A DNA stretch of 64,000 nt from Paludibacteraceae bacterium (GCA_024401495.1 JAKSKW010000008.1:4977-68976); one strand, 5' to 3'. Positions 17,055 to 24,797 are shown, numbered from the stretch's first letter. Notes: generated from the letters alone by a model not told the origin. Numbers and translations: made by a program.

Positions 17055-19292
17055 TTATCTTTCTACAGATGACTCCAGTTCAACAACACGAAGTTCAGAG
17101 ATTCCAAGCTTTGAAGCAAGCCTATCTAAAGATTTACGCTCTCTTGGACCGACTTCTCCGTCTTCAAGCACCATCTTGTATTCATCAAGATATTCCTCTT
17201 CTTCCTTAGTTAGAGAGAGTTTTTTCACTTTGGACTCCAATTCTACTACACGAGATTCTGAAATTCCAAGTTTTGATGCAAGCCTCTCTAAAGATTTACG
17301 TTCTCTTGGACCGATTTCACCATCCTCAAGCACCATCTTGTATTCATCAAGGTATTCCTGCTCTTTAGGAGTTAATGATTGTTTTTTTACTTCGGATTTC
17401 TCTTTATACCCCCTATTCAAATTTGAATCACATAGACCTTTATTATTTTGTTCTAAATTGTCAAAATAACCATCTATTTTATTATCATTTCTGTTCTGAA
17501 TACGATCATTTGAATCCAAATCAACATTTTTTTGAACAGGACTTGGTAGGGAACATGGAAAAACATGAGTAATCATTCCACTGCCAACTGTTCTCCCGCC
17601 CTCACGGACAGCAAAACGATCACCAACAGAACATGCAACTGGTTTGATCAATGAGACTTCGATCTGCAAATTATCTCCAGGCATAACCATTTCAGTTCCT
17701 TCTGGCAAATAAACCTCACCAGTCACTTGCGAAGTGGCTATATAGAACTGAGGCTGGTACTTGTTGTGGAATGGAGTGTGACGACCACCTTCTTCCTTTC
17801 TCAAGATATACACAGAAGCTAAAAATCCAGATGCAACAGTTATAGTTCCTGGAGCACATATTGCCATACCTCTTCTAATCTCTTCCTTTTCAATTCCCTT
17901 AAACAATAGACCTACATTTTCTCCAGCCTCGCCATCAAAAAGGGTTTTATGATTCATTTCTATACCCCAAACCCTAGTAGAATAATTCGCCCCAAGACCT
18001 AAAATCTCAACTTGGTCATCATAATGAACGGTTCCTGTTTCTATACGACCAGTAACGACTGTGCCTTCTCCAGGAATAGAATACACGTCACTGACATACA
18101 TCAAAAATGGTTTTTGGTAATCACTCTTTGGAAGAGGAATCCAGTAATCAACTGCCTCCATAAGCTCCATTACCTTCTCCTCCCACTCAGGAACACCGCA
18201 AAGAGCTCCTAGTGCAGATCCATAAATAACTGGAGTGTTGTCTCCATCGAAATCGTAGAAAGAAAGAAGCTCACGCATTTCCATCTCAACTAGTTCTAAC
18301 ATTTCCCTATCTCCAACCCAATCACACTTGTTAATGAATACTACAAGTCTTGGGATGTTTACCTGTCGAGCCAAAAGGATGTGTTCACGTGTCTGAGGCA
18401 TAGGACCATCAGTTGCGGAAACTACAATAATCGCGCCGTCCATCTGAGCTGCACCAGCAACCATGTTCTTTACGTAATCAGCGTGACCTGGACAATCGAT
18501 ATGAGAATAATGACGATTTTGTGTCTCATAATCTACATGTGCCGTATTAATTGTAATATCACGTTCCTTCTCCTCTGGAGCATTATCAAGTGAATCGAAA
18601 GATCTCCTTTGGGATAGTCCTCTTTTAGCCAACACCGTTGTAATCGCAGCTGTAAGTGTAGTCTTACCATGGTCTACATGACCAATTGTACCGATGTTTA
18701 CATGTGGTTTTAAACGTTGATATACCTGTCTACTTGAAACTTCACCAACAATTTCTTCATTATAATCACTGCCAGATTCTGCCATAGTGATAAGGATACC
18801 CAAATATGAAGAAGCTGCGGCATATCCTATCGCTCTATTCGCTGCGACTCCACCAACAGCACCAACCACAGTTCCTACCAACGGAATACACGAAGCCGCA
18901 TTTGCAGCTCCATGAGCTAACACCCCGACACCATTACTTACAAGATTAGAGGCGATTCCACTTGCAATCGACTTTAACTTATTTTCTGAAAATGGTATTT
19001 TTAAACATTCATTTATGTCGTAATACATTTTCCATGTGGAAGCCACTATACCAGCAACTGCAACAGAAGCACCTCCGGGTATTGCATCTGCAATTCCTGA
19101 CAAAGAGATTATATTCACATGTCTTTTGACAATAGAAACAACTTCCTCTCCTAATACTTCAGATACAGTTCCATCTATAGAACTTCTTAATGATCCTAAT
19201 AAATTGCTATTCTTTTTGGTAATTATATAGCAGTTGTCCAAAACGCATAAAAATAAAAATCTCATAAATATTTTTTTATGAGATTTTTTCAA
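17055..19292 (-). CDS. EF-Tu fusion protein, 5' end replaced by an IS insertion
   Basis: The open frame has 745 codons. Residues 1-25 are translated from the left end of an IS element, and native sequence begins [13 protein letters not shown]. Next comes a glycine/alanine-rich hydrophobic domain (about 60-165; [20 protein letters not shown] and [14 protein letters not shown]) like the membrane hairpins of DUF697-type GTPase partners. A complete EF-Tu follows (about 188-575): [33 protein letters not shown] in domain 2 and [10 protein letters not shown] in domain 3. A polar linker leads to two ~50-residue repeats containing [20 protein letters not shown] and LASKLGIS. Switch I reads RDITI instead of the invariant RGITI. 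The normal EF-Tu gene must lie elsewhere. Removing the element restores a 734-residue protein starting at 22473. It may be inactive now, or initiated inside the element. Confidence 0.85.
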   Translation of the reverse strand: MKKSHKKIFMRFLFLCVLDNCYIITKKNSNLLGSLRSSIDGTVSEVLGEEVVSIVKRHVNIISLSGIADAIPGGASVAVAGIVASTWKMYYDINECLKIPFSENKLKSIASGIASNLVSNGVGVLAHGAANAASCIPLVGTVVGAVGGVAANRAIGYAAASSYLGILITMAESGSDYNEEIVGEVSSRQVYQRLKPHVNIGTIGHVDHGKTTLTAAITTVLAKRGLSQRRSFDSLDNAPEEKERDITINTAHVDYETQNRHYSHIDCPGHADYVKNMVAGAAQMDGAIIVVSATDGPMPQTREHILLARQVNIPRLVVFINKCDWVGDREMLELVEMEMRELLSFYDFDGDNTPVIYGSALGALCGVPEWEEKVMELMEAVDYWIPLPKSDYQKPFLMYVSDVYSIPGEGTVVTGRIETGTVHYDDQVEILGLGANYSTRVWGIEMNHKTLFDGEAGENVGLLFKGIEKEEIRRGMAICAPGTITVASGFLASVYILRKEEGGRHTPFHNKYQPQFYIATSQVTGEVYLPEGTEMVMPGDNLQIEVSLIKPVACSVGDRFAVREGGRTVGSGMITHVFPCSLPSPVQKNVDLDSNDRIQNRNDNKIDGYFDNLEQNNKGLCDSNLNRGYKEKSEVKKQSLTPKEQEYLDEYKMVLEDGEIGPRERKSLERLASKLGISESRVVELESKVKKLSLTKEEEEYLDEYKMVLEDGEVGPRERKSLDRLASKLGISELRVVELESSVER
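19210..19217. repeat. Target-site duplication, left copy
   Basis: TTCTTTTT directly abuts the left inverted repeat and is repeated exactly at 22424-22431. Confidence 0.9.
19218..19248 (+). repeat. Left inverted repeat of the IS1595-type element
   Basis: 31 bp, perfect reverse complement of 22393-22423. Its inner side supplies codons to the truncated EF-Tu frame. Confidence 0.92.
19254..19288. terminator. Terminator inside the left end of the IS
   Basis: AAAATCTCATAA and its complement form a hairpin with T/A runs on both sides, just past the stop of the methyltransferase-like gene. It should also insulate the truncated EF-Tu gene from element transcription. Confidence 0.7.
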
Positions 19293-19886
19293 TTAGTTAA
19301 ACCATTTTATTCTTGTGTCATCTTTATACCCTTTTTCCCATATGAACCAAGCATAAGCCGTGGCACTTGTGCCCTCAAAGTTTCCATTCATTCCACATTG
19401 TAGTCTGGAACTTGACACCCATACTGTTTTGGGTGGATTTTTCTTAAAAAAGTCCTTTCTAGCTTTACCCTCAAGGAACGTGAGCTTAAGGAACATTGCA
19501 ACTTTCTTCCCGTCAGGAATTATATTCAAAGCTTTTTGGACAAATTCTAGAGCATACTTGTAAGGTGGATTTGTGACTATATTTCCATCGAATTTAGTGT
19601 CGGATGCGAGAAAATCCATGACATCACCATAGCCACGGTCAACTAAGTCAGAACTAATAACTTCATAACCTTTTTCTTTAAGGACTTTAGCTATGTGCCC
19701 TTCTCCACAAGCACATTCCCATATGGAACCTTCAAAACTTTCTATGTCACAAAGCAATTCCGTAGCCTTGGGTTCTGTCGCGTAGTAGTCATTCTTCTCT
19801 CTTTCATGATCAGCATGCCCTGTTGCTCCAATAATTCGGAATTTAGACGCACTGGTTCCTGTCCAATCTTTATTTGTTATAGCCAT
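19293..19886 (-). CDS. SAM-dependent DNA methyltransferase-like passenger gene
   Basis: 197 residues. Motif I-like IWECACGEGHIAKVLKEKGY, acidic SSDLVDRGYGDVMDFL and the catalytic-type tetrapeptide NPPY (IVTNPPYKYALEF) are those of N6-adenine (or N4-cytosine) methyltransferases, as in small phage enzymes. The N-terminal EKNDYYATEP and C-terminal AYAWFIWEKG are common around such domains. No target-recognition domain is visible, so specificity cannot be stated. It lies inside the IS1595-type element. Its abutment on the EF-Tu frame (1 bp) is a by-product of the insertion, not an operon. Confidence 0.8.
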   Translation of the reverse strand: MAITNKDWTGTSASKFRIIGATGHADHEREKNDYYATEPKATELLCDIESFEGSIWECACGEGHIAKVLKEKGYEVISSDLVDRGYGDVMDFLASDTKFDGNIVTNPPYKYALEFVQKALNIIPDGKKVAMFLKLTFLEGKARKDFFKKNPPKTVWVSSSRLQCGMNGNFEGTSATAYAWFIWEKGYKDDTRIKWFN

Positions 19887-20018
19887 ATTAAAAGTTTAAT
19901 TCTTACTATAAATATAGCGTTTCTACATATTTTTAATATCGTTTGGCAAAATATTTTTACCATTACACTTAACTTGATGATTATTCGGTATTTACTTGCA
20001 AATTTGTTAATTATTCAC

Positions 20019-20026
20019 TATCTTTG
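20019..20026 (+). promoter_or_regulatory. -7 box TATCTTTG of the transposase gene
   Basis: A TAnnTTTG match 29 bp before the transposase start. Confidence 0.65.
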
Positions 20027-20055
20027 CATCGTCTAATTAACAAAAACCGACGATT

Positions 20056-20976
20056 ATGCTTGAATCATTCAACTCCCTTTACCAACTTACCCAAACATTC
20101 ACCGACGATTTCACTTGCAAGTGCTATCTTAAGGAACAGCGCTGGGGTGACGATGTGGTTTGCCCTCATTGCGGTCAGCACCACTGCACCGAGAGAAATG
20201 ACGGTAGATTCCACTGCAACAAGTGCGGATCCAATTTCTCGTCAACTGTCGGAACTATCTTTGAGAATACAAAGATATCTTTGGTCAAGTGGTTCATAGC
20301 AATCTATTTGATTTCTTCACACCGCAACGGCATTTCAAGTGCTCAGTTGGCGAAAGATGTCAAGGTCACTCAGTCTACTGCGTGGCATATGCTTATGAAA
20401 ATCAGAACATTGTTTGACCAGGATGATATGGACCAGTTGGAGGGTGACGTTGAGTTGGACGAGACATATATCGGTGGAAAAGAGACCAACAAACACGCGT
20501 CAAAGAGACTTGAGAACACTCAAGGTCGCAGTCTAAAGGTAAAGACACCTGTGTTCGGGGCGGTTCAGAGAGGTGGCAACGTGGTGGCAAAGCACGTCTT
20601 TGACACCAAATCGGAAACATTGTCACCGATTATCCGTTCAATGGTAAAGAGTGGTTCAAGGCTGTTCACTGACGAGTATGTGGGTTACAACTCATTGAAA
20701 GAGAGTGAGTACACGCATAATGTGGTAATGCACAAGAACGGGGAGTATGTCAACGGAGATTCCACAACCAACCGAATTGAAGGTTTCTGGGGTCAGTTGA
20801 AGAAGATGCTTATGGCAACATACCACTTTGTGAGCAAAGGGCATTTGCAGAGCTATGTTGACGAGAGTGTGTTCAGGTACAACACAAGGGAAATGACAGA
20901 GAGTGAGGTTTTCCTGATGTTGCTGGACAAGGCACAGAGGATTGTCAGATGGGATGACCTTGAACTTTGTGCGTAA
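20056..20976 (+). CDS. IS1595-family (ISXO2-like) transposase
   Basis: 306 residues. An N-terminal zinc ribbon (CPHCG and CNKCG) is followed by a helix-turn-helix-like segment (NGISSAQLAKDVKVTQSTAW) and a DDE-type catalytic core: ELDETYIGG (first Asp), LFTDEYVGY (second Asp) and NRIEGFWGQLK (third acidic residue). Length and motif order are typical, and the gene appears intact. Together with the perfect ends this suggests a recently active element. Confidence 0.95.
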   Translation: MLESFNSLYQLTQTFTDDFTCKCYLKEQRWGDDVVCPHCGQHHCTERNDGRFHCNKCGSNFSSTVGTIFENTKISLVKWFIAIYLISSHRNGISSAQLAKDVKVTQSTAWHMLMKIRTLFDQDDMDQLEGDVELDETYIGGKETNKHASKRLENTQGRSLKVKTPVFGAVQRGGNVVAKHVFDTKSETLSPIIRSMVKSGSRLFTDEYVGYNSLKESEYTHNVVMHKNGEYVNGDSTTNRIEGFWGQLKKMLMATYHFVSKGHLQSYVDESVFRYNTREMTESEVFLMLLDKAQRIVRWDDLELCA

Positions 20977-21004
20977 ATTATTAGTTATACATGCCGCTTA
21001 ATAC

Positions 21005-21805
21005 TCACAAATCAACCTCATAATCACAAATTTTTGTGATACAATATGGAGGAATATTTTCTTTAGTCACAATTCCATCTGGGTGTTGAGGATCGTGAAA
21101 AAAATTGGGTTTTACGTTCCCTTTATAAAGTTTTGACAAGTCGATTTTGAATAAAGTATATCGTTTTTGTTGTGGTTTGTTCGAAGAACATAATGAAGGT
21201 GCCATAGCAAAACAATCTTCTTTTGAAAAGAAAAAATGTACTAAATCTTGACTATTATCAATTTTCTTTCCACTTTTAGGTATAAGTCCTTGCCCTAAAA
21301 TGCTAATTTCGTTGCAAATTGGTGTAGTATGGTATAAAATGCCATTGTATTGATTATAAACAAGATCGTTTGCGTCAGTACCAAATTTCGGTGTTACAAT
21401 TGTAATGTCGCCTATTTGACTTAATACATACCATCCGCATTGCAATAACAAATGTTGGAAATCATCTTCCGAATTTGACGGAATATTAGTATATATTCGT
21501 AGTGTTGTATTTGAATTATCAATATTTATTATCTCACCTCCAAGTTCAACAATTCTATCGCAAAGAATTTCATATTCATACGATTTGATTAGTCCCTCAT
21601 AGAGTATCTTTTGTTCTTTCAACATACACATATGGCGATACATACCAAGTCCATATTTTTCAATTAAAGGCTTTTCATAACGCCAATGCGTGTTGATATC
21701 ACATTTGCCTTCAAATTCAGTATATTCTTTGATAATCTTTATCATACATTCTTTTATGATGTTTTCTAATTGAGGTTTAGTTATTAAGATATGTTTTCTT
21801 TTCAT
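21005..21805 (-). CDS. IS passenger gene with a Tpt1/ART-like C-terminal domain
   Basis: 266 residues. The N-terminal ~25 residues (MKRKHILITKPQLENIIKEC) match the start of the divergent neighbour and resemble a tag (LTESxLxxIVxxxxxxxLxE) I associate with Bacteroidales phage and mobile genes. The C-terminal half has GILYHTTPICNEISILGQGL, IPKSGKK and VHFFFSKEDCF. This YHxT...I...GLxPKS pattern is seen in RNA 2'-phosphotransferase/ADP-ribosyltransferase-like families. Catalytic function is not established. It could act as a toxin or modify nucleic acid or protein. Confidence 0.65.
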   Translation of the reverse strand: MKRKHILITKPQLENIIKECMIKIIKEYTEFEGKCDINTHWRYEKPLIEKYGLGMYRHMCMLKEQKILYEGLIKSYEYEILCDRIVELGGEIINIDNSNTTLRIYTNIPSNSEDDFQHLLLQCGWYVLSQIGDITIVTPKFGTDANDLVYNQYNGILYHTTPICNEISILGQGLIPKSGKKIDNSQDLVHFFFSKEDCFAMAPSLCSSNKPQQKRYTLFKIDLSKLYKGNVKPNFFHDPQHPDGIVTKENIPPYCITKICDYEVDL

Positions 21806-21904
21806 ATTGACTGTCGTTTTTAGTATAAGTATCAGTCATTCGTAAAATTAAACTTTTTTTTTGAGATTAGACACTATTTAATAGAAAATAAGCAAAATAA
21901 AACA

Positions 21905-22345
21905 ATGAAAAGAATTAGATTGACAGAATCGCAACTACATAATGTGATTAGAAGATGCATTAATGAGGCATTGGGTGAAGGAAGAAAAAATAGACCATTA
22001 TCAGATTATCAAAATGACTTGAATAATCAACGGAGAGAAATGTCAAAAAATCATTTATTCGGAGAACCTTACAGTGATGATTATTATGATGTGGTTAGAA
22101 AAAGTCGTCAAGCCGATAAAGCTCAAATTCTTCACAATTTAAGAAATGGCGATTATCCTACGGCAGAATTTAATGGAAAAGTATATACCATTGACGACCC
22201 TCTTCCTGAAGATGCAAATGTTTATTTTAGGCCTTATAATGGTTGTCATCATTATAGTCTTTATCCCGAAGGGGAGAGCTTTAGGGATGCTATTAAAAGC
22301 ACAGGACTTGGATTGGAAGACATATCAGAATGGTATATGGAATAA
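21905..22345 (+). CDS. IS passenger gene, unknown function, shares N-terminal tag
   Basis: 146 residues starting MKRIRLTESQLHNVIRRCIN, the same N-terminal tag as the divergent gene. The rest (LSDYQNDLNNQRREM, HLFGEPYSDDYYDVVRK, PYNGCHHYSLYP) matches no family I recognise. It is hydrophilic with no signal or membrane segment. The 99-bp AT-rich gap to the divergent gene presumably holds both promoters. A terminator follows at 22353-22388. Confidence 0.65.
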   Translation: MKRIRLTESQLHNVIRRCINEALGEGRKNRPLSDYQNDLNNQRREMSKNHLFGEPYSDDYYDVVRKSRQADKAQILHNLRNGDYPTAEFNGKVYTIDDPLPEDANVYFRPYNGCHHYSLYPEGESFRDAIKSTGLGLEDISEWYME

Positions 22346-22352
22346 TAAATAA

Positions 22353-22388
22353 ACTCCACCCTACAACTTGGCAAGGTGGAGTTTTTGT
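22353..22388 (+). terminator. Terminator at the right end of the IS
   Basis: ACTCCACC pairs with GGTGGAGT and is followed by TTTTTG, just inside the right inverted repeat. Confidence 0.8.
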
Positions 22389-22392
22389 ATAT

Positions 22393-22423
22393 ATGCGTTT
22401 TGGACAACTGCTATATAATTACC
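22393..22423 (-). repeat. Right inverted repeat of the IS1595-type element
   Basis: 31 bp, perfect reverse complement of 19218-19248. It ends at the duplication copy 22424-22431. Confidence 0.92.
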
Positions 22424-22431
22424 TTCTTTTT
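22424..22431. repeat. Target-site duplication, right copy
   Basis: TTCTTTTT, identical to 19210-19217. Confidence 0.9.
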
Positions 22432-22473
22432 TCCATAATATTCCGCAACCTTATATGCCAATTCTTCTATCAT
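22424..22473 (-). pseudogene. Severed 5' end of the EF-Tu fusion gene
   Basis: On the minus strand from 22473 it encodes MIEELAYKVAEYYG, then enters the duplicated TTCTTTTT. Joined to 19217 it continues in the same frame as [13 protein letters not shown]. An in-frame stop (TAA at 22525-22527) lies upstream, so the native start is within 22473-22524, and the ATG at 22473 is the best candidate. No clear TAnnTTTG box lies between here and the RNA terminator at 22553. Confidence 0.85.
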
Positions 22474-22552
22474 AGAACATTTATTAAATGTTTTGACTAC
22501 GGTCCCTATAGCCTTCTTTCTCTTTTATCAATTAAGGTTAACATATAGACAC

Positions 22553-22865
22553 AAAAAAAACGTGGAGCCAGTCCTTGTCACTCGTTCCACGTTACTTAGG
22601 CCTTCGCATTGCCCTACTAGTCGAAACGAGCAACGCTGAAAACCCCACGTTTGTATATATATCCTACACTAGCACAAGGCATACGAGATGCCAAGAGCCA
22701 ATGAGGGCGTACTACACACCTATTATGGGGCGTTCCCGTTGCTTTGTTTTTGACTAGTAATTTTTGAAGTTGCGAAGTTCAAGTAACGTCAAAACCAAAG
22801 CGTATAAGGTCCGCCTTTTTATGTAATATGTATCCATTCCCGCTTACCCTCCAAGGGTTTTCAGC
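22553..22865 (-). ncRNA. Unidentified structured RNA with its own terminator
   Basis: No coding sequence fits this ~300-nt stretch, but the minus strand folds well. GCTGAAAACCC (RNA 5' side, 22865-22855) pairs perfectly with 22645-22635 as a closing long-range helix. GCTTTGGTTTTGAC (22801-22788) pairs with 22754-22741 with one mismatch. Inner hairpins include TTGAA/TTCAA and GGCAT-CTCGT-ATGCC. A terminator (CGTGGA/TCCACG, then eight T) ends at 22553. A near-consensus TATACTTG lies at 22865-22872. It is not tmRNA, SRP or RNase P RNA by the landmarks I know. It may be a Bacteroidales 6S-type or other listed RNA, or a leader of the EF-Tu fusion gene 80 nt downstream. Confidence 0.6.
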
Positions 22866-23008
22866 AAGTATAGATATTGCAATATTATTGATTTTTTTTT
22901 GAAAAGCAAGCGATTTATCATAAGATTTTTTCAAACTTAAACAAATAAAGATATTGCCTTTTGTTTCTTTTCAAAAAAATATTTCCTTTGCATCCAAAAC
23001 ATAATATT

Positions 23009-23641
23009 ATGAATAGATTATTTAGAAATTGCATTAAAGCATTTGTTTCGGCTAGTCTTGTCGGCATGACATTAAGTTGCGCAGAGCAAAAGAAAGTGGA
23101 GGAAAATGTACCTGAAGGCGACGGCACTCTACAAAAGAAAGAATTGTCAGTTTTGGGTGCAGAAGATGAATTTGACTTGATCGGCAAACAGTGGATGCTA
23201 ATAACAAGTGGAGACACATCAAAATACAACACTATGACTGCGTCTTGGGGTGGATTCGGACATCTATGGGGAAAGAACGTCGCATTTATCTTCGTCCGCC
23301 CAGAGCGTTACACTCACGAATTCATCGAGGCTAACGACCGTCTCACTCTATCTTTCTTCGACGAGAAATACAGACAGGCTTTGCAGATTTGCGGAACAAA
23401 GTCTGGTAGAGATGGAGACAAAGTAAAAGAGGCTGGTTTGACTCCTATCGCATTGGAATCCAACACAACAACATTCGACGAGGCACGTATGGTGCTTGAT
23501 TGTCGTAAGCTTTTCAAAACTGAGATGACAGAGGCTGCTTTCTTGGATAAGGAAATCTGCAAACAAAATTACAGACCTGAGCCTGGTGGTGGATTCCACA
23601 CTATCTACGTGGTGGAGATTGAAAATGTTTATGTGAAATAG
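23009..23641 (+). CDS. Flavin reductase-like split-barrel lipoprotein
   Basis: 210 residues from MNRLFRNCIKAFVSASLVGM. A lipobox (GMTLSC) predicts a lipidated N-terminal Cys. The mature domain resembles FMN-binding flavin reductases/flavoredoxins: WMLITSGDTSKYNTMTASWG, FVRPERYTHEFIE and LTLSFFDEKYRQAL. Most relatives are cytoplasmic and reduce or store FMN, so an envelope-anchored copy is notable. A longer start (22961) would hide the lipobox and was rejected. A strong terminator follows. Confidence 0.82.
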   Translation: MNRLFRNCIKAFVSASLVGMTLSCAEQKKVEENVPEGDGTLQKKELSVLGAEDEFDLIGKQWMLITSGDTSKYNTMTASWGGFGHLWGKNVAFIFVRPERYTHEFIEANDRLTLSFFDEKYRQALQICGTKSGRDGDKVKEAGLTPIALESNTTTFDEARMVLDCRKLFKTEMTEAAFLDKEICKQNYRPEPGGGFHTIYVVEIENVYVK

Positions 23642-23668
23642 TTAAGAGTTTGGAGCTTAGAGCTTAGA

Positions 23669-23710
23669 GAATAAAGAATGGGCAGGATTAAACCTGCCCA
23701 TTCTTTATTC
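23669..23710. terminator. Bidirectional 18-bp-stem terminator
   Basis: A perfect 18-bp stem starting GAATAAAGAATGGGCAGG (loop ATTAAA). It overlaps the last codons and stop (23705-23707) of the convergent acyltransferase gene. Confidence 0.85.
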
Positions 23711-24595
23711 TTTCCAAAAATCATAATAATTAAACCATTGTTCTGGATATTGGCGGACAATGGTCTCCAAAATTTCTTTATATTCCTGCATCGACGCGGA
23801 TACTTTCATCTTTCTGTTCGTCTCCTTCGCCGCAGCCTCCGCTTTACGGCAGATGAATCTGTATTTCTTGCCCGACTCTCTGACTGCAAAATAATAGAAT
23901 GTATCAGCTCCGGTCATTATTGCGATCTGGTGTGGTCCAGGAGGGAATGGAGCATCATGACCTAAAAATTGCACCGTCTTCGCATCCTCTTCTCTAATGA
24001 ATCGATCGCCTTGAAAGCAAACGACTTCATTCGATGCCAAAGCTGATTGGATTTTGAAAATGTGGTCGATATTTTCCGTTGAGACGGGGATGACTCCAAA
24101 TGAGTTGGATCCCATCGTCGCCTCTAATTTATCCTTAATCTTCTGATACTCACCGTCGAGCATCACAATATTGAGTTTTGTACCGTATTCCTTCATAAAC
24201 ACTCGGCTCACCTCCCAGTTTCCGACATGAGCCCCAATCATCACAGCTCCCTTATCCCCCGTCTTCATATGGTCGATAAGGCATTCCATTCCGTCGAACG
24301 AGAAAGAGAATTCTTTTTCCAAGCCCGACGACGCTGCGATTTTATCAATTATCACCTGACCGAAACGATAGTAGTGCTGGAAAATCTTTCCGATTGCCAC
24401 AAAAAACGATTTCTTATGAATCTTACGCCAATATTTCCAGCTTGCGGCTGTGGCTTTAGGAGCAAACGGCACGAAATAAGGCACGACGACAAACAGGAAC
24501 GCATACGCTGCGTTCAATCCTAAATGTTTGATTAGAAAGATGAAGAATCCGTATCCGAATGATCCTCCACGCGTCTTGCCATTCCAGTCGGCCAT
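23705..24595 (-). CDS. LpxL/HtrB-like lysophospholipid acyltransferase
   Basis: 296 residues with an N-terminal hydrophobic segment (about 14-45) and the acyltransferase motif MIGAHVGNWEVS, in which His and Glu four residues apart form the catalytic pair. CFQGDRFIREEDAKTV and FPPGPHQIAIMTGAD follow, as in lipid A late acyltransferases. Because the next upstream gene is an aryl-polyene-type FabG, this copy may acylate a polyene or lipid in that pathway, but no other cluster genes are in the window. Lipid A modification is the alternative. Confidence 0.82.
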   Translation of the reverse strand: MADWNGKTRGGSFGYGFFIFLIKHLGLNAAYAFLFVVVPYFVPFAPKATAASWKYWRKIHKKSFFVAIGKIFQHYYRFGQVIIDKIAASSGLEKEFSFSFDGMECLIDHMKTGDKGAVMIGAHVGNWEVSRVFMKEYGTKLNIVMLDGEYQKIKDKLEATMGSNSFGVIPVSTENIDHIFKIQSALASNEVVCFQGDRFIREEDAKTVQFLGHDAPFPPGPHQIAIMTGADTFYYFAVRESGKKYRFICRKAEAAAKETNRKMKVSASMQEYKEILETIVRQYPEQWFNYYDFWKE

Positions 24596-24639
24596 AATAT
24601 TGTAGTTAATAGTTTATAATTAATGGTTAATAATTTTTG

Positions 24640-24745
24640 GGGCAACATTTCTTTTAAGTGAAACCGGGAAGATCCACCTACCCACTTTAAGGGGGACTAA
24701 GGGGGTCCATTTCCCCCTTTAAGGAGGATCAAGGGGGTCCACAAA
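24640..24745. repeat. Dispersed palindromic repeat with AAGGGGGA motifs
   Basis: Holds CCCACTTTAAGGGGGACTAA, then TTTCCCCCTTTAAGGAGGATC and AAGGGGGTCC in inverted arrangement. Such elements recur in Bacteroidetes intergenic DNA. There is no coding capacity. Confidence 0.6.
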
Positions 24746-24772
24746 AAAGGGCAGACGCGATGTTCTGCCCAA
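24745..24772 (-). terminator. fabG terminator
   Basis: On the minus strand GGGCAGA pairs with TCTGCCC (loop ACATCGCG) and is followed by six T. Confidence 0.8.
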
Positions 24773-24797
24773 ATATAGAATTGATTGAAAATTCTGA

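Larger units (their letters stand above)
19218..22423. mobile_element. IS1595-family element with passenger genes (3206 bp)
   Basis: Bounded by perfect 31-bp inverted repeats (outer tips GGTAATTATATAGCAGTTGT) and an 8-bp duplication, the length expected for IS1595. It holds the transposase gene (+), a methyltransferase-like gene (-) and two divergent cargo genes (-/+). Internal terminators stand at both ends. IS1595 members with extra genes are known as transporter IS. The insertion lies after codon 14 of the EF-Tu fusion gene, and the host frame reads through perfectly when the element and one duplication copy are removed. Confidence 0.92.

Noticed and set aside
17055..19886. Methyltransferase plus EF-Tu fusion as a two-gene defence operon
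   Set aside because: The 1-bp abutment is created by the IS insertion. The methyltransferase gene is inside the element, a terminator lies between the two, and the native EF-Tu gene starts at 22473.
22330..22548. Short frame reading out of the right end of the IS
   Set aside because: It crosses the terminator, the inverted repeat and the target duplication. The composition is non-coding.
22553..22865. Retron-type msr-msd RNA, because the ends are complementary
   Set aside because: No reverse transcriptase gene is nearby and the RNA has its own terminator before the next gene. Kept only as an unidentified structured RNA.
22553..22865. tmRNA, RNase P RNA or SRP RNA
   Set aside because: No tag-peptide frame or tRNA-like ends (tmRNA), no GAGGAAAGTCC-type P4 core (RNase P) and no SRP apical loop were found.
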